Shown in pieces: positions 51,175 to 60,901 of a DNA stretch of 64,000 nt. The DNA comes from Streptomyces litmocidini (GTDB lineage: Bacteria; Actinomycetota; Actinomycetes; Streptomycetales; Streptomycetaceae). The position numbers and the translations under genes are program-made. Location: positions 1 through 64,000 of the forward strand of contig NZ_BMTQ01000005.1 of the NCBI RefSeq assembly GCF_014649755.1. Direction: 5' to 3'. The notes under the pieces are model-generated. The model saw only the letters and a program-made list of their open reading frames with translations, did not search any database and was not told where the DNA came from. Numbering within the stretch: the stretch's first letter is position 1; the number at the start of each line of letters is the position of its first letter.

Positions 51175-51975
51175 TCAGTCGCCGAGGCCCGCCAGGTCGC
51201 GCAGGCGGCGGGCCTGGGCGGCGCGCTCGGCGGCGCGCTGCTCCTCGTAGGAGCGGCCGGAGACGCCCTGGAGCAGCGCCTTGGTCTCGTTGACCGCGTC
51301 GCGGGGCGCCGCGAGCAGGGCGGCGCCGAGGTCCCGTACCGCCGCGTCGAGCTCGTCGGCGGGCACGGCCAGGTTGGCGAGGCCGATGCGCTCGGCCTCC
51401 TCCGCGTGCACGAAGCGGCCGGTGGCGCAGATCTCCAGCGCGCGGGCGTAGCCGACGAGCGAGACGAGCGGGTGCGTCCCGGTCAGGTCCGGGACGAGGC
51501 CCAGGCTGGTCTCGCGCATGGCGAACTGCACGTCCTCGGCGACGACCCGCAGGTCGCAGGCGAGGGCGAGCTGGAAGCCCGCGCCGATGGCGTGGCCCTG
51601 GACGGCCGCGATCGACACGAGGTCGCTGCGGCGCCACCAGGTGAACGCCTCCTGGTACGCGGAGATGACCGCGTCGAGGTCCTCGTCGGAACCGCGCGCG
51701 AGGTCGAGGAAGGACGGCTCGCCGTCGAAGCCCTCGGGCGTGAACGCCTGCCGGTCGAGTCCGGCGGAGAAGGACTTGCCCTCGCCGCGCAGGACGACGA
51801 CCCGCACGCTGCCGGGCAACGACCGGCCGGCTTCCGTCAACGCCCGCCACAGAGCGGGAGACTGGGCGTTGCGCTTCGCCGGATTGGTCAGGGTCACCGT
51901 GGCAACGGCGTCCTCGACGGTGAGCCGTACACCGTCCTTGTCGAACACGAGCTCAGAGTCGTGGAGCGTGGTCAT
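51175..51975 (-). CDS. Enoyl-CoA hydratase/isomerase family protein
   Basis: A 266-residue crotonase-fold protein. The oxyanion-hole blocks are KSFSAGLDRQAF and IAAVQGHAIGAGFQLALACDLRVV; catalytic-position residues fall in AMRETSLGLVPDLTGTHPL. Members hydrate enoyl-CoA or isomerise double bonds in beta-oxidation. The ATG at 51975 has GGAGG 7 bp ahead; a longer frame upstream (to 52071) has no family similarity. Upstream neighbour gbn is transcribed in the same direction. Confidence 0.92.
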   Translation of the reverse strand: MTTLHDSELVFDKDGVRLTVEDAVATVTLTNPAKRNAQSPALWRALTEAGRSLPGSVRVVVLRGEGKSFSAGLDRQAFTPEGFDGEPSFLDLARGSDEDLDAVISAYQEAFTWWRRSDLVSIAAVQGHAIGAGFQLALACDLRVVAEDVQFAMRETSLGLVPDLTGTHPLVSLVGYARALEICATGRFVHAEEAERIGLANLAVPADELDAAVRDLGAALLAAPRDAVNETKALLQGVSGRSYEEQRAAERAAQARRLRDLAGLGD

Positions 51976-52020
51976 GGGGGCGCCTCCGGTTCCGGTGCAG
52001 CACTGCATGCGACATGCTAA

Positions 52021-52036
52021 GTGACTGCACAGTAAC
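52021..52036. promoter_or_regulatory. Imperfect palindrome upstream of enoyl-CoA hydratase gene
   Basis: GTGACTG-CA-CAGTAAC, one mismatch in seven pairs, 45 bp upstream of the start codon. On the minus strand it overlaps a TTACTG...TTAGCAT stretch that could be the promoter. Candidate regulator site; binding protein unknown. Confidence 0.4.
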
Positions 52037-52108
52037 CACCTGGCCGACCGCAGGGTCGACCGGGTGTCCACCGGGAGGTCCCGGTGGACCGGTCGAGCCG
52101 CCCCGATG

Positions 52109-52330
52109 TCAGGCCGAGGCCGCCTTCTTGCCCCGTGTCGCTCCGCCGCGTCCGCGCAGCGTGACTCCGGACTCGCTCAGCATCCGGTGGACGAACCCGT
52201 AGGAGCGGCCGGTTTCCTCGGCCAGCGCCCGGATGCTCGCACCGGAGTCGTACTTCTTCTTCAGGTCTGCCGCGAGCTTGTCGCGCGCGGCGCCGGTCAC
52301 CCGGCTGCCCTTCTTCAGAGTCTCGGCCAC
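52109..52330 (-). CDS. gbn: Gbn: small HTH nucleoid-associated protein
   Basis: A 73-residue basic DNA-binding protein. The Lsr2-like helix-turn-helix is in KKKYDSGASIRALAEETGRSYGFVHRMLSESGV (about residues 25-57), followed by a basic GRGGATRGKKAASA tail. Length and sequence match Gbn (SCO1839) of S. coelicolor, a GATC-binding nucleoid-associated protein affecting sporulation and antibiotic production. The GTG start is fixed by AGGAGG 5 bp upstream; a longer frame upstream is not conserved in character. Gene order (enoyl-CoA hydratase, gbn, ABC-F) also agrees with that locus as I recall it. Confidence 0.85.
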   Translation of the reverse strand: MAETLKKGSRVTGAARDKLAADLKKKYDSGASIRALAEETGRSYGFVHRMLSESGVTLRGRGGATRGKKAASA

Positions 52331-52694
52331 CCGTGCCTCCTCATGGGAAGTGCGCTCTGGACTTCTCATGATCACCCCTCCCGTCCGTCCTGGCCACCCA
52401 TTCGACAAGGTCCGTGCCGCCGGGTTCGTGGACGGGTACGCCGCCATCACGAACGGAAGCCCTGATTCCGCGGGGTCAAAAACGCGCCTTCGAACCGGTC
52501 GGTACGGGAAGTGCCAGGTCAGCGCGGCAAAGGGAACACACGTACGGCGCGGGTCCGCCGGAAGGATTCGGCAGAGCACCGCGCCGGGATGTACGAGAGA
52601 TCCTCACTCAGATGAAGGATCACGCATGAGCCGAATGATCCAGCCCCGGATGATCATCCGGGGCCGGACGGGGCCCGGGACGCCCCTCGGAGGG
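52331..52694. other. Intergenic region upstream of gbn
   Basis: A 364-bp gap with no convincing gene. It contains an inverted repeat GTTCGTG (52424-52430) / CACGAAC (52448-52454) and, at its right end, a 22-nt perfect palindrome (52643-52664, core CCGGATGATCATCCGG) that should terminate the ABC-F transcript. The gbn promoter must lie here but no clear -35/-10 pair is visible. Confidence 0.6.
52643..52664 (-). terminator. Palindromic terminator of the ABC-F gene
   Basis: Perfect 22-nt palindrome with centre GATGATCATC, 30 bp after the ABC-F stop codon. Confidence 0.7.
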
Positions 52695-54293
<1,599 letters not shown>

Positions 54294-54561
54294 GGACAGA
54301 CTCCAGGGCGGTGGGGATACGGCGGAAGGACGGGGTGGAGGGCTTCGACGCCGCTAATGCACGGGGAGAATGGCCATGCGGCCAGTCTAACGGGCCCCTG
54401 CAACTGGTTTTCGGCCATGTGGGGCGCGGACCGCCGCCGCGCCCTCCGCCCGTTCGCCGTTCCCACCGACGCTTCGCAAAAGGAGCGCCGGGTACACGGC
54501 CGACCGATACTCGGCGCAGGGCGGCGGTCTCTGCCCGGCGGACAGCGGAGGGTGGTGGACC

Positions 54562-55452
54562 GTGCAGTTCGACGACGACGCCGATCTGGACACCTCGGAG
54601 GTCAGTGACTCCCGGGGAAGCCGGATCCCGGGCGGCGGGGCGACCATCGGCGGCGGGATCATCGGTTTCGTCGCGCTGGTCCTGGGGCTGTTCTTCGGGG
54701 TGGGGCCCGACCAGCTGGGGCTCTCGGACGGCGGCGACCAGCCGGCCGCGACCTCGTCCTCGGCGGCCCGGGTGAACCAGGTCTGCAAGAAGGGTTCGGA
54801 CGCCAACGCGCGCGAGGACTGCCGGATCGTCGCCGTCGTCAACAGCGTGCAGGACTACTGGCGGGGCGAGTACGAGCGCCGGGGCGGGACCTACAGCACC
54901 GCCTCCACCAAGCTCTTCACCCAGCGGGTCGCGACCGCGTGCGGCACGGCGACCTCGGCGGTGGGGCCGTTCTACTGCCCCGGTGACCGGCGGGTCTACC
55001 TGGACCTGGACTTCTTCGACGAGCTGCGCACCGGGTTCGGGGCGACCGGCGGCCCCTTCGCCCAGGCGTACGTGGTGGCGCACGAGTACGGCCACCACGT
55101 CCAGAACCTGATGGGGACCCTCGGCCGCGCCCAGGACGGGCGGACCGGCGCGGGCTCCGACGCCGTGCGGGTGGAGCTCCAGGCCGACTGCTACGCCGGG
55201 GTCTGGGCGCGGCACGCGACGACCACCCCCGACGAGAAGACGGGCCGGCCGCTGCTCACCCGGCTCACGGACGAGGACATCCGGGACGGCCTGGACGCGG
55301 CGGCGGCCGTGGGCGACGACCGGATCCAGGAGCGGTTCCAGGGGCGGGTGACACCGGAGAGCTGGACGCACGGCTCGGCGGCGCAGCGGCAGCAGTGGTT
55401 CCGCGAGGGCTACCGGACCGGCGACATGGCCCGGTGCGACACCTTCCGCTGA
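54562..55452 (+). CDS. Neutral zinc metallopeptidase, membrane-anchored (YpfJ-like)
   Basis: A 296-residue protein of the putative neutral zinc metallopeptidase family: acidic N-terminus, one membrane span (about residues 25-45), a Cys-containing extracytoplasmic domain, and the zinc motif VVAHEYGHHVQNLMG with a downstream VELQADCYAGVWA Glu/Asp third ligand. Four cysteines suggest disulfides. GTG start with GGAGGG 9 bp ahead. The 268-bp upstream gap, divergent from the ABC-F gene, holds no other gene I can support. Confidence 0.92.
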   Translation: MQFDDDADLDTSEVSDSRGSRIPGGGATIGGGIIGFVALVLGLFFGVGPDQLGLSDGGDQPAATSSSAARVNQVCKKGSDANAREDCRIVAVVNSVQDYWRGEYERRGGTYSTASTKLFTQRVATACGTATSAVGPFYCPGDRRVYLDLDFFDELRTGFGATGGPFAQAYVVAHEYGHHVQNLMGTLGRAQDGRTGAGSDAVRVELQADCYAGVWARHATTTPDEKTGRPLLTRLTDEDIRDGLDAAAAVGDDRIQERFQGRVTPESWTHGSAAQRQQWFREGYRTGDMARCDTFR

Positions 55453-55510
55453 GTTGTCGGCGGCGGCTGCCAGACTGAGATCCGGGTCACATCGAGAGGG
55501 AGTGATCGGG

Positions 55511-55912
55511 ATGGCTGGGACCCCCGACATCTGTCCGGCGCTGCGGTACGAGGACGCGAAGGCCGCGATCAAACAGCTCACGGAGGGCTTCGGCTTCACC
55601 GAGCACGCCGTGTACGAGGGCGAGGACGGCCGCGTGATGCACGCCGAGCTCGCCTGCGGGAACGGCATGGTGATGCTGGGCAGCAAGGGCAGCGGCACCG
55701 AGTTCGACCGGCTGATGGGCGACGGCGGCCCCACCGCGGTGTACGTGCGCGTGGACGACGTCGACGAGCACCACGCCCGGGCGGTGGCGCGGGGCGTCGA
55801 GATCGTGATGCCGCCGACGGACCAGGAGTACGGCGCGCGGGACTACACGGCCCGGGACGCCGAGGGCAACGTATGGAGCTTCGGTACGTACGCCCCCGGC
55901 GCGGCGGGGTGA
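55511..55912 (+). CDS. VOC family (glyoxalase/bleomycin-resistance-like) protein
   Basis: A 133-residue VOC-fold protein, one paired beta-alpha-beta3 module set: LRYEDAKAAIKQLTEGFGFTEHAVYEG, MHAELACGNGMVMLG, AVYVRVDDVDEHHARAVARGVEIVMPP and GARDYTARDAEGNVWSFGTY. The last block is typical of the PhnB-like subgroup. Ligand unknown. The ATG at 55511 follows a GAGAGGGAGTG site; an upstream in-frame start is less likely. Confidence 0.9.
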   Translation: MAGTPDICPALRYEDAKAAIKQLTEGFGFTEHAVYEGEDGRVMHAELACGNGMVMLGSKGSGTEFDRLMGDGGPTAVYVRVDDVDEHHARAVARGVEIVMPPTDQEYGARDYTARDAEGNVWSFGTYAPGAAG

Positions 55913-55918
55913 GGGTGG

Positions 55919-56038
55919 GCGTTCCCTAGGGACGCGTTCCCCGGAGGGGAGCCGTTTCCCGGAGGGGATCCGTTCCCCAAGGGGATCCGTTCCCGGGGGG
56001 CCGTTCCCGGGAGGCCGTTCCCGGGGGCGCCCGGGAAG
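55919..56038. repeat. Degenerate tandem repeats of CCGTTCCC(CGG)-type units
   Basis: About seven units of 14-18 bp, each a G/CCGTTCCCCGGAGGGGA-like self-complementary block (55926, 55935-55952 and so on to CCGTTCCCGGGGG at about 56010-56025). They fill the gap between the convergent VOC and hypothetical genes. Every unit can form a small hairpin. Confidence 0.7.
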
Positions 56039-56073
56039 TCCCGTCCGGCTCGTGACGCCCGGCACCCCCTGGG

Positions 56074-57483
56074 TCAGGCCCCGCCGGTGTGGACCTGGAA
56101 GGCGGCCCTGCGGACCGCCTTGGCCAGGGCCGGGTCCGGGTGGGCGGCCGCCAGGGCGACCAGGACCTGGACCGTGCGGGGGTGGCCGACGGCGCGGACC
56201 TCGTCGAGCAGCGCCGGGACGGTGCCCTGCACGGCGGAGTCGAGGTGGCGGACGAGCAGCTCGCTCTCGCCGTGGTCGGCGACGGCCGCCGCGGTGTCGA
56301 CCCAGAGCCAGGTCGCCTCCTCGCGGGTCAGCACCTCCTGGGCCTCGTCGGGGTCCGCCCCCTCGTACTCGGCCAGCCAGAGCAGCGCGTACGGGCGGAG
56401 CGAGGGCTCGGCGACGGTGGCCCGCACCTCGGCCTCGGCGGGCGCCCCGACGACGCGGAGCGCCTCGAAGGCGAGACCGCGCAGGAGGGCGTCCTCGCCT
56501 CGGGCGACGGCGAGGAGCTCGCTCACGGCGCTGGACAGGGTGCGGGCCGCGAGCCAGGCGCGGTACTCGTCGCGGGCCGGGCCCGGGGTGAGCCGGGCGC
56601 AGCCGCGGAGCATGTCCTCGGCGGACTGCTCGATGTTGCCCGCGGGGCTCTGCGCGGCGACGCAGATCTGCTCCAGCTTGACCCAGACCGCCCAGTTGCC
56701 GAGCGGGGTCAGGGTGGCGTGGCGCTCGTCGGCGCCGGGGTCCAGGGTGAGCGCGCCGACGGCGGCCAGGCCCTCCAGGGCCCAGTCGAGGAGGGCGGGC
56801 AGGCCGTCGAGGGCGGGGGCGTCCGCCGTCTCGGGCGGCTGCTCGGTCGCGGGGACCTCGCAGCGCTCCTCGCGGAGTTCCTCGACGCGCTGGCCGAGGA
56901 GGTCGAGGAGGGCGGGGACGAGGACCGGGCCCTGGGAGAGCTGGAGCAGCGAGAGCACCTGCGGGACGGCCTCGACGACCTCGGCGACGGCGCTCGGGGC
57001 GACCCCCTCGGGGGCGGGGTGCACCAGCGACCAGGCGTCGAAGAGGGCGACCCAGCCGCGCAGGACGGCGGAGTCGTCGCGGTCCCAGGCGTGCAGCCGC
57101 CAGCCGGGGCGGGCGGTGTCGCCGTGCAGCTCGACGAGCCCGGCGAGCCGGGCGCGGTCCCAGCCGGCCCGGACCTGGCCGGGTGTCAGGTCCAGTGCGG
57201 CCGCGGCCCGTTCCTGGGCGGGGCCGGCTCCGGGGCCGGTGCGGGGTGCCGTGTCGGCCCCGTGCTCGACGGCGGCCCAGCGGGCGATCCGTACGGCGTC
57301 GGCGAGGACGTGCCGGGCCTGGCGGGCGAGCTCCGCGCGGGGCGGAGTGCCCTCGGGCGGCCGCGGCGCCGGCCGGGTGCGCCGGGTCGTCACGGCCCGT
57401 CGGGCGGTGGCCAGCGCCCGCGGGCGGACGAGTCGGAGTCTGGAGTTGCGCGCCAATGGTTCATCGGGCTTTCGAGACGTCAC
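56074..57483 (-). CDS. Large conserved hypothetical protein (helical repeat-like)
   Basis: A 469-residue soluble protein, Ala/Leu/Glu-rich. It starts with a basic segment (SRLRLVRPRALATARRAV), then a region with TPGQVRAGWDRARLAGLVELHGD that looks like a winged-helix pattern, and ends in helical pairs (GLAFEALRVVGAPAEAEVRATV, HPRTVQVLVALAAAHPDPALAKAVRRAAFQVHTGG) reminiscent of HEAT-type repeats. I know no function. The GTG at 57483 is a guess; TTG or a later start is possible because no clear Shine-Dalgarno exists. Confidence 0.7.
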   Translation of the reverse strand: MTSRKPDEPLARNSRLRLVRPRALATARRAVTTRRTRPAPRPPEGTPPRAELARQARHVLADAVRIARWAAVEHGADTAPRTGPGAGPAQERAAAALDLTPGQVRAGWDRARLAGLVELHGDTARPGWRLHAWDRDDSAVLRGWVALFDAWSLVHPAPEGVAPSAVAEVVEAVPQVLSLLQLSQGPVLVPALLDLLGQRVEELREERCEVPATEQPPETADAPALDGLPALLDWALEGLAAVGALTLDPGADERHATLTPLGNWAVWVKLEQICVAAQSPAGNIEQSAEDMLRGCARLTPGPARDEYRAWLAARTLSSAVSELLAVARGEDALLRGLAFEALRVVGAPAEAEVRATVAEPSLRPYALLWLAEYEGADPDEAQEVLTREEATWLWVDTAAAVADHGESELLVRHLDSAVQGTVPALLDEVRAVGHPRTVQVLVALAAAHPDPALAKAVRRAAFQVHTGGA

Positions 57484-57572
57484 GGGGGCAGTCTTCCCGC
57501 TGACGGCCCGAAAGCCCAATCGGAATCGGACGCCCCGTCGGACCGGGCGCCGAAACGGCCTCGGAAGGGCCG

Positions 57573-58700
57573 TCAGAGAAGGGGGGTGAGGAAGCGGCGC
57601 AGGGACTCCTCGTAACGGTTCGGGTCGGCGTTCCACATCGCGGCGTGCGGGGCCTGCTTCACGGTCCGCAGGCCGACCAGGCCGGGCAGGCGGGCGGCGA
57701 GCTCGACGGAGGGCTCCCAGGGGGCGAGGGTGTCGTCGGGGCCGTGGAAGAGGAGGGCCGGGGCGCGCAGGGCGCCCGGCTCGGAGACGGTCCGGAGGAG
57801 GTCGCCGTGCGGGCCGGTCCTGCCCTGGGCCGCGCGGACGGCGAGGGGGAGCAGGAGGCCCGGGACGTGGCGGGCCGCCGCGAGGTTGCGGAGGGTGGCC
57901 TCCCAGTCGAGGACCGGGGAGTCGAGGACGAGGCCGCCGATCCGGTCGCGCACGCCCGATTCGGCGGCGGCGCGCAGGGCCATCGTGGCGCCGGTCCCCC
58001 AGCCGTGCAGGACGACCTGCCGGGCCCCCCGGCGGACGGCGTAGCGGATGGCGGCGTCGACGTCCCGCCACTCGGAGTCGCCGAGGTGGGCGAGGCCGTC
58101 CGGGGAGGCGGGCGCCCCTTCGTCGCCCCGGTAGGCGGGGACGAGGACGGGGATCTTGCGGCGGTCGTAGAAGGGGACGAGGTTCAGCGGGTGCTCGCGG
58201 GTGGTGCCCAGGCCGTGCAGGGCGATCACCCAGGTGGCGCGGTGGCCGGGCACGAGCCAGGCGGGCAGGGGGCCGAGCTCGCCGGGGATCTCGACGTCCT
58301 CGTGGGGGAGGCCGAGGGCGCTGGTCGGGGTGCCGCGGTGGAGCTGGGGGGTGAGCCGGACGCGGGCGCCGGGTCCGAGGACGCCCAGCTCGACCCGCTC
58401 CAGGCGTCGGACGACGGTGTCGGCGGTGTGCGGGACCCGGTCGAGGACGGGGCCGAGGACGGCGTGCAGGCCGGGGGCGTCCATGCCGTACGTGCCGGGG
58501 CGCAGCGAGGCGAGGCTGCGGGTGAGGGTGATCCGTTCGGGCCCCGTGGCGTGCACGGTGAGTCCGGGATCCCCGGGCAGTGGTCGTCCGGACGGCACCT
58601 TGAGGGCGACGTCGCTGGCGTACCGGCCGGCCGCGATCGCGGCCGCGCCGACACCGATCAGTGTGGTGACGGCCGCTGCCGTCGCTGTAGCCGGGCGCAC
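57573..58700 (-). CDS. Alpha/beta hydrolase, N-terminally anchored
   Basis: A 375-residue protein with an N-terminal hydrophobic segment (about 5-27, signal anchor), a beta-rich N-domain (about 35-140) and an alpha/beta-hydrolase domain: VIALHGLGTTREHPLNL (oxyanion region), nucleophile elbow LHGWGTGATMAL, where Gly-Trp-Gly replaces the usual Gly-x-Ser-x-Gly, and PHAAMWNADPNRYEESL near the catalytic His. The missing elbow Ser (G-W-G-T-G, Thr at +1) makes catalysis uncertain. The GTG start has GGGGAG only 1 bp away, so a different start cannot be excluded. Confidence 0.83.
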   Translation of the reverse strand: MRPATATAAAVTTLIGVGAAAIAAGRYASDVALKVPSGRPLPGDPGLTVHATGPERITLTRSLASLRPGTYGMDAPGLHAVLGPVLDRVPHTADTVVRRLERVELGVLGPGARVRLTPQLHRGTPTSALGLPHEDVEIPGELGPLPAWLVPGHRATWVIALHGLGTTREHPLNLVPFYDRRKIPVLVPAYRGDEGAPASPDGLAHLGDSEWRDVDAAIRYAVRRGARQVVLHGWGTGATMALRAAAESGVRDRIGGLVLDSPVLDWEATLRNLAAARHVPGLLLPLAVRAAQGRTGPHGDLLRTVSEPGALRAPALLFHGPDDTLAPWEPSVELAARLPGLVGLRTVKQAPHAAMWNADPNRYEESLRRFLTPLL

Positions 58701-59112
58701 GCTCCCCAGTGTCGGGCAGGGCGGGGCGGGAGTGCCACCGGACGGACCCGCCCGGGGCGGACGGCGGCGGGACGGGAAGGGTCGCCCGGGCGGACCGCGG
58801 CGGGACCGGAGGGGTCGCCCGGGGAAGTGACGTGGGTCTCCTCCCGGGGGGTCCCCCGGCCGGACGGTCCTGTCCAGGGGGCGGGACCGGGTGCCGGGGA
58901 AGGAGACGGGGCGGGGCACACGCGTCCCGTGAGGACCGGGATTACCCGTGGTCCCCCTGTGACCGCATCGTGGACACCGGGCGCTCCGGAGCCGGAAGCG
59001 GAACCTCTTGACACCGGATAGGGACACTGCGCCGACCGTCCCAGTTCATCTTCCGTTCACCCAGGTTGCTTACGTTCGACGCGCCACTGACGTCAAACGA
59101 TTGCCTGGGTAA
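58701..59112. other. Divergent intergenic region with a 33-bp direct repeat
   Basis: The 412-bp gap between the hydrolase and phosphate-transporter genes contains a tandem pair of 33-bp units at 58758-58790 and 58791-58823, differing at three positions, each ending GGGTCGCCCGGG. The right end carries the PHO box and promoter of the transporter. I see no gene in between. Confidence 0.75.
59044..59076 (+). promoter_or_regulatory. PHO box (PhoP site) and -10 region of the phosphate transporter gene
   Basis: Two adjacent 11-nt direct-repeat units, GTTCATCTTCC (59044-59054) and GTTCACCCAGG (59055-59065), match the Streptomyces PhoP direct-repeat consensus (GTTCACC followed by four bases). A TACGTT (59071-59076) follows 5 bp later in the -10 position, so PhoP would occupy the -35 region. 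S. coelicolor pitH2 is known to be PhoP-controlled. Confidence 0.8.
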
Positions 59113-60375
59113 ATGGAACACATCACGCTGCTGCTCGCCATTGTGGTCGTGACAGCTCTCGTGTTCGATTTCACGAACGGTTTCCACGACACCGCCAACG
59201 CGATGGCCACGACCATCTCGACCGGTGCGCTCAAGCCCAAGACGGCGGTGGCCATGTCCGCCGTGCTGAACCTCGCCGGCGCGTTCCTGTCCGTGGAGGT
59301 CGCCAAGACGATCTCCAAGGGACTGGTCAACGAGGAGGGCATCCAGCCCGAAGTGATCCTCGCCGCGCTCGTCGGCGCGATCCTCTGGAACCTGGTGACC
59401 TGGCTGGTCGGACTGCCCTCCAGCTCCTCCCACGCCCTGATGGGCGGCCTCATCGGCGCGACCGTCGCCTCGATCGGCGTCAGCGGTGTCAACGGCGAGG
59501 TCGTCGTCACCAAGGTCCTCATCCCGGCCGTCGCCGCTCCGATCGTCGCGGGCATCGCCTCGATGCTGGCCACGAAGCTGACGTACGGGATCGGCGCCAG
59601 GACCGACGAGAAGGACACGGCCAAGGGCTACCGGGTCGGCCAGATCGCCTCCGCCGGTCTCGTCTCCCTCGCCCACGGCACCAACGACGCCCAGAAGACG
59701 ATGGGCATCATCACCCTCGCCCTGGTGGCCGGCGGCGCCCTCGCCCCCGGCTCCAACCCGCCCGTCTGGGTCATCGTCTCCGCCGGTCTGGCGATCGCGC
59801 TCGGCACCTACCTCGGCGGCTGGCGCATCATCCGCACCATGGGCAAGGGCCTCACGGACCTCCAGCCCCAGCAGGGCTTCGCCGCCCAGACCAGCGCGGC
59901 CACGACCATCCTGGCCTCCTCCCACCTCGGCTTCTCGCTCTCCACCACCCACGTCGTCTCGGGTGGCGTCATGGGCGCGGGCCTCGGCCGCAAGGGCGGT
60001 GTCGTCCGCTGGTCGACCGCCACCCGCATGTTCGCCGCCTGGGGCCTGACCCTGCCGGCCGCGGGCCTGGTCGGCGCGGGCGCCGAGTACGTCGCCCGCC
60101 AGGGCGACTGGGGCGTCTACGTCGTCGCCGCCTTCCTGATCGCCTCCTGCGTCGGCATCTGGCTCGTCTCCCGCCGCCAGGTGGTCGACCACAACAACGT
60201 CAACGACGTCGACACCGACGCCGAGGCCGCCGGTGTCGTGACCACCGCGATCGCGGCCGTCACCCCGCCGCCGGCCGGTTCCGTCGCCGCCGTCGCGGAC
60301 GAGGACCTGAAGACCACCATCCCCGCGCCGGTCCCCACGGACCCGGCCGCTCCCCCGGCTCCCGCCGCGGTCTGA
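59113..60375 (+). CDS. pitH2: Inorganic phosphate transporter, PiT family
   Basis: A 420-residue low-affinity phosphate permease with about ten spans. The duplicated PiT signatures are DFTNGFHDTANAMATTISTGAL (residues about 17-38) and SLAHGTNDAQKTMGIITLAL in the second half. The C-terminal tail is Ala/Pro/Val-rich and cytoplasmic. It is followed 16 bp later by a small membrane protein gene. The PHO box upstream indicates induction by PhoP when phosphate is scarce. Confidence 0.94.
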   Translation: MEHITLLLAIVVVTALVFDFTNGFHDTANAMATTISTGALKPKTAVAMSAVLNLAGAFLSVEVAKTISKGLVNEEGIQPEVILAALVGAILWNLVTWLVGLPSSSSHALMGGLIGATVASIGVSGVNGEVVVTKVLIPAVAAPIVAGIASMLATKLTYGIGARTDEKDTAKGYRVGQIASAGLVSLAHGTNDAQKTMGIITLALVAGGALAPGSNPPVWVIVSAGLAIALGTYLGGWRIIRTMGKGLTDLQPQQGFAAQTSAATTILASSHLGFSLSTTHVVSGGVMGAGLGRKGGVVRWSTATRMFAAWGLTLPAAGLVGAGAEYVARQGDWGVYVVAAFLIASCVGIWLVSRRQVVDHNNVNDVDTDAEAAGVVTTAIAAVTPPPAGSVAAVADEDLKTTIPAPVPTDPAAPPAPAAV

Positions 60376-60391
60376 GGAACTGGAACCAAGC

Positions 60392-60613
60392 ATGAAGATC
60401 GACTGGGCAGCTCTCGGCTCCGTCTTCGGAGTCAGCCTCGGGGCGACCGTCGCCCTCGTGGCCCTCTTCACCCTCGGTGTCATCGGCCTCTCCAAGCAGG
60501 AGCGGGCCGCCGCCCAGGGAGGCTCCGCAGCCCTGGCCCGCACCGGCGCCTACGCCTGCTTCGCCCTGTGCCTGGCGGCCGTGGCGTACGGCATCTACCT
60601 GATCGTCGCCTGA
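60392..60613 (+). CDS. Small membrane protein downstream of the PiT transporter
   Basis: A 73-residue protein with two membrane spans (about 11-33 and 50-71) and a short KQERAAAQGG loop. It is cotranscribed with the phosphate transporter (16-bp gap) and followed by a 20-bp terminator. It looks conserved beside pitH2 in Streptomyces; a role as transporter partner is inference. Confidence 0.82.
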   Translation: MKIDWAALGSVFGVSLGATVALVALFTLGVIGLSKQERAAAQGGSAALARTGAYACFALCLAAVAYGIYLIVA

Positions 60614-60628
60614 CGCTCCCGTTCACCT

Positions 60629-60670
60629 CGGCCGGGCGGCCCGCATCCCCGGATGCGGGCCGCCCGGCCG
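60629..60670 (+). terminator. Terminator of the pit operon
   Basis: Perfect 20-bp stem (60629-60648 and 60651-60670, CGGCCGGGCGGCCCGCATCC and its complement) with loop CC. Confidence 0.9.
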
Positions 60671-60734
60671 TCGTGTCTGTGGTGCTTCGCACAGTGACGC
60701 GACGCAGGTCAAGGGTGAGTTGACGGCTGTTCTC

Positions 60735-60865
60735 GGCCCGTGGTGGACTGCCGGGGCCATTGCGGCGGCAGTAGAGGAAGTCCGGTGCGAATCCGGCGCG
60801 GTCCCGCCACTGTGACCGGATCCGAGGGGTCCGGGAGCCAGGAACTCTCGCCGCCGGTCACGTCG
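60735..60865 (+). ncRNA. Cobalamin (adenosylcobalamin) riboswitch
   Basis: The conserved core is clear: AGAGGAAGTCCGGTGCGAAT then CCGGCGCGGTCCCGCCACTG, TGACCGGATCC, and the B12 box AGCCAGGAAC (60836-60845) followed by TCTCGCCGCCGGTCACG. It lies 37 bp upstream of cobD and faces cobD-cobQ. Binding of coenzyme B12 should shut off this biosynthetic operon, probably at translation because no terminator stem sits between it and the start codon. Confidence 0.95.
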
Positions 60866-60901
60866 ATCCAGGGCGCGGACCCTGAGTGAGGACAGAGCGC
60901 C

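Noticed and set aside
60781..60845. tRNA-like GGTGCGAATCCGG segment
   Set aside because: It belongs to the conserved core of the cobalamin riboswitch; no cloverleaf can be drawn.
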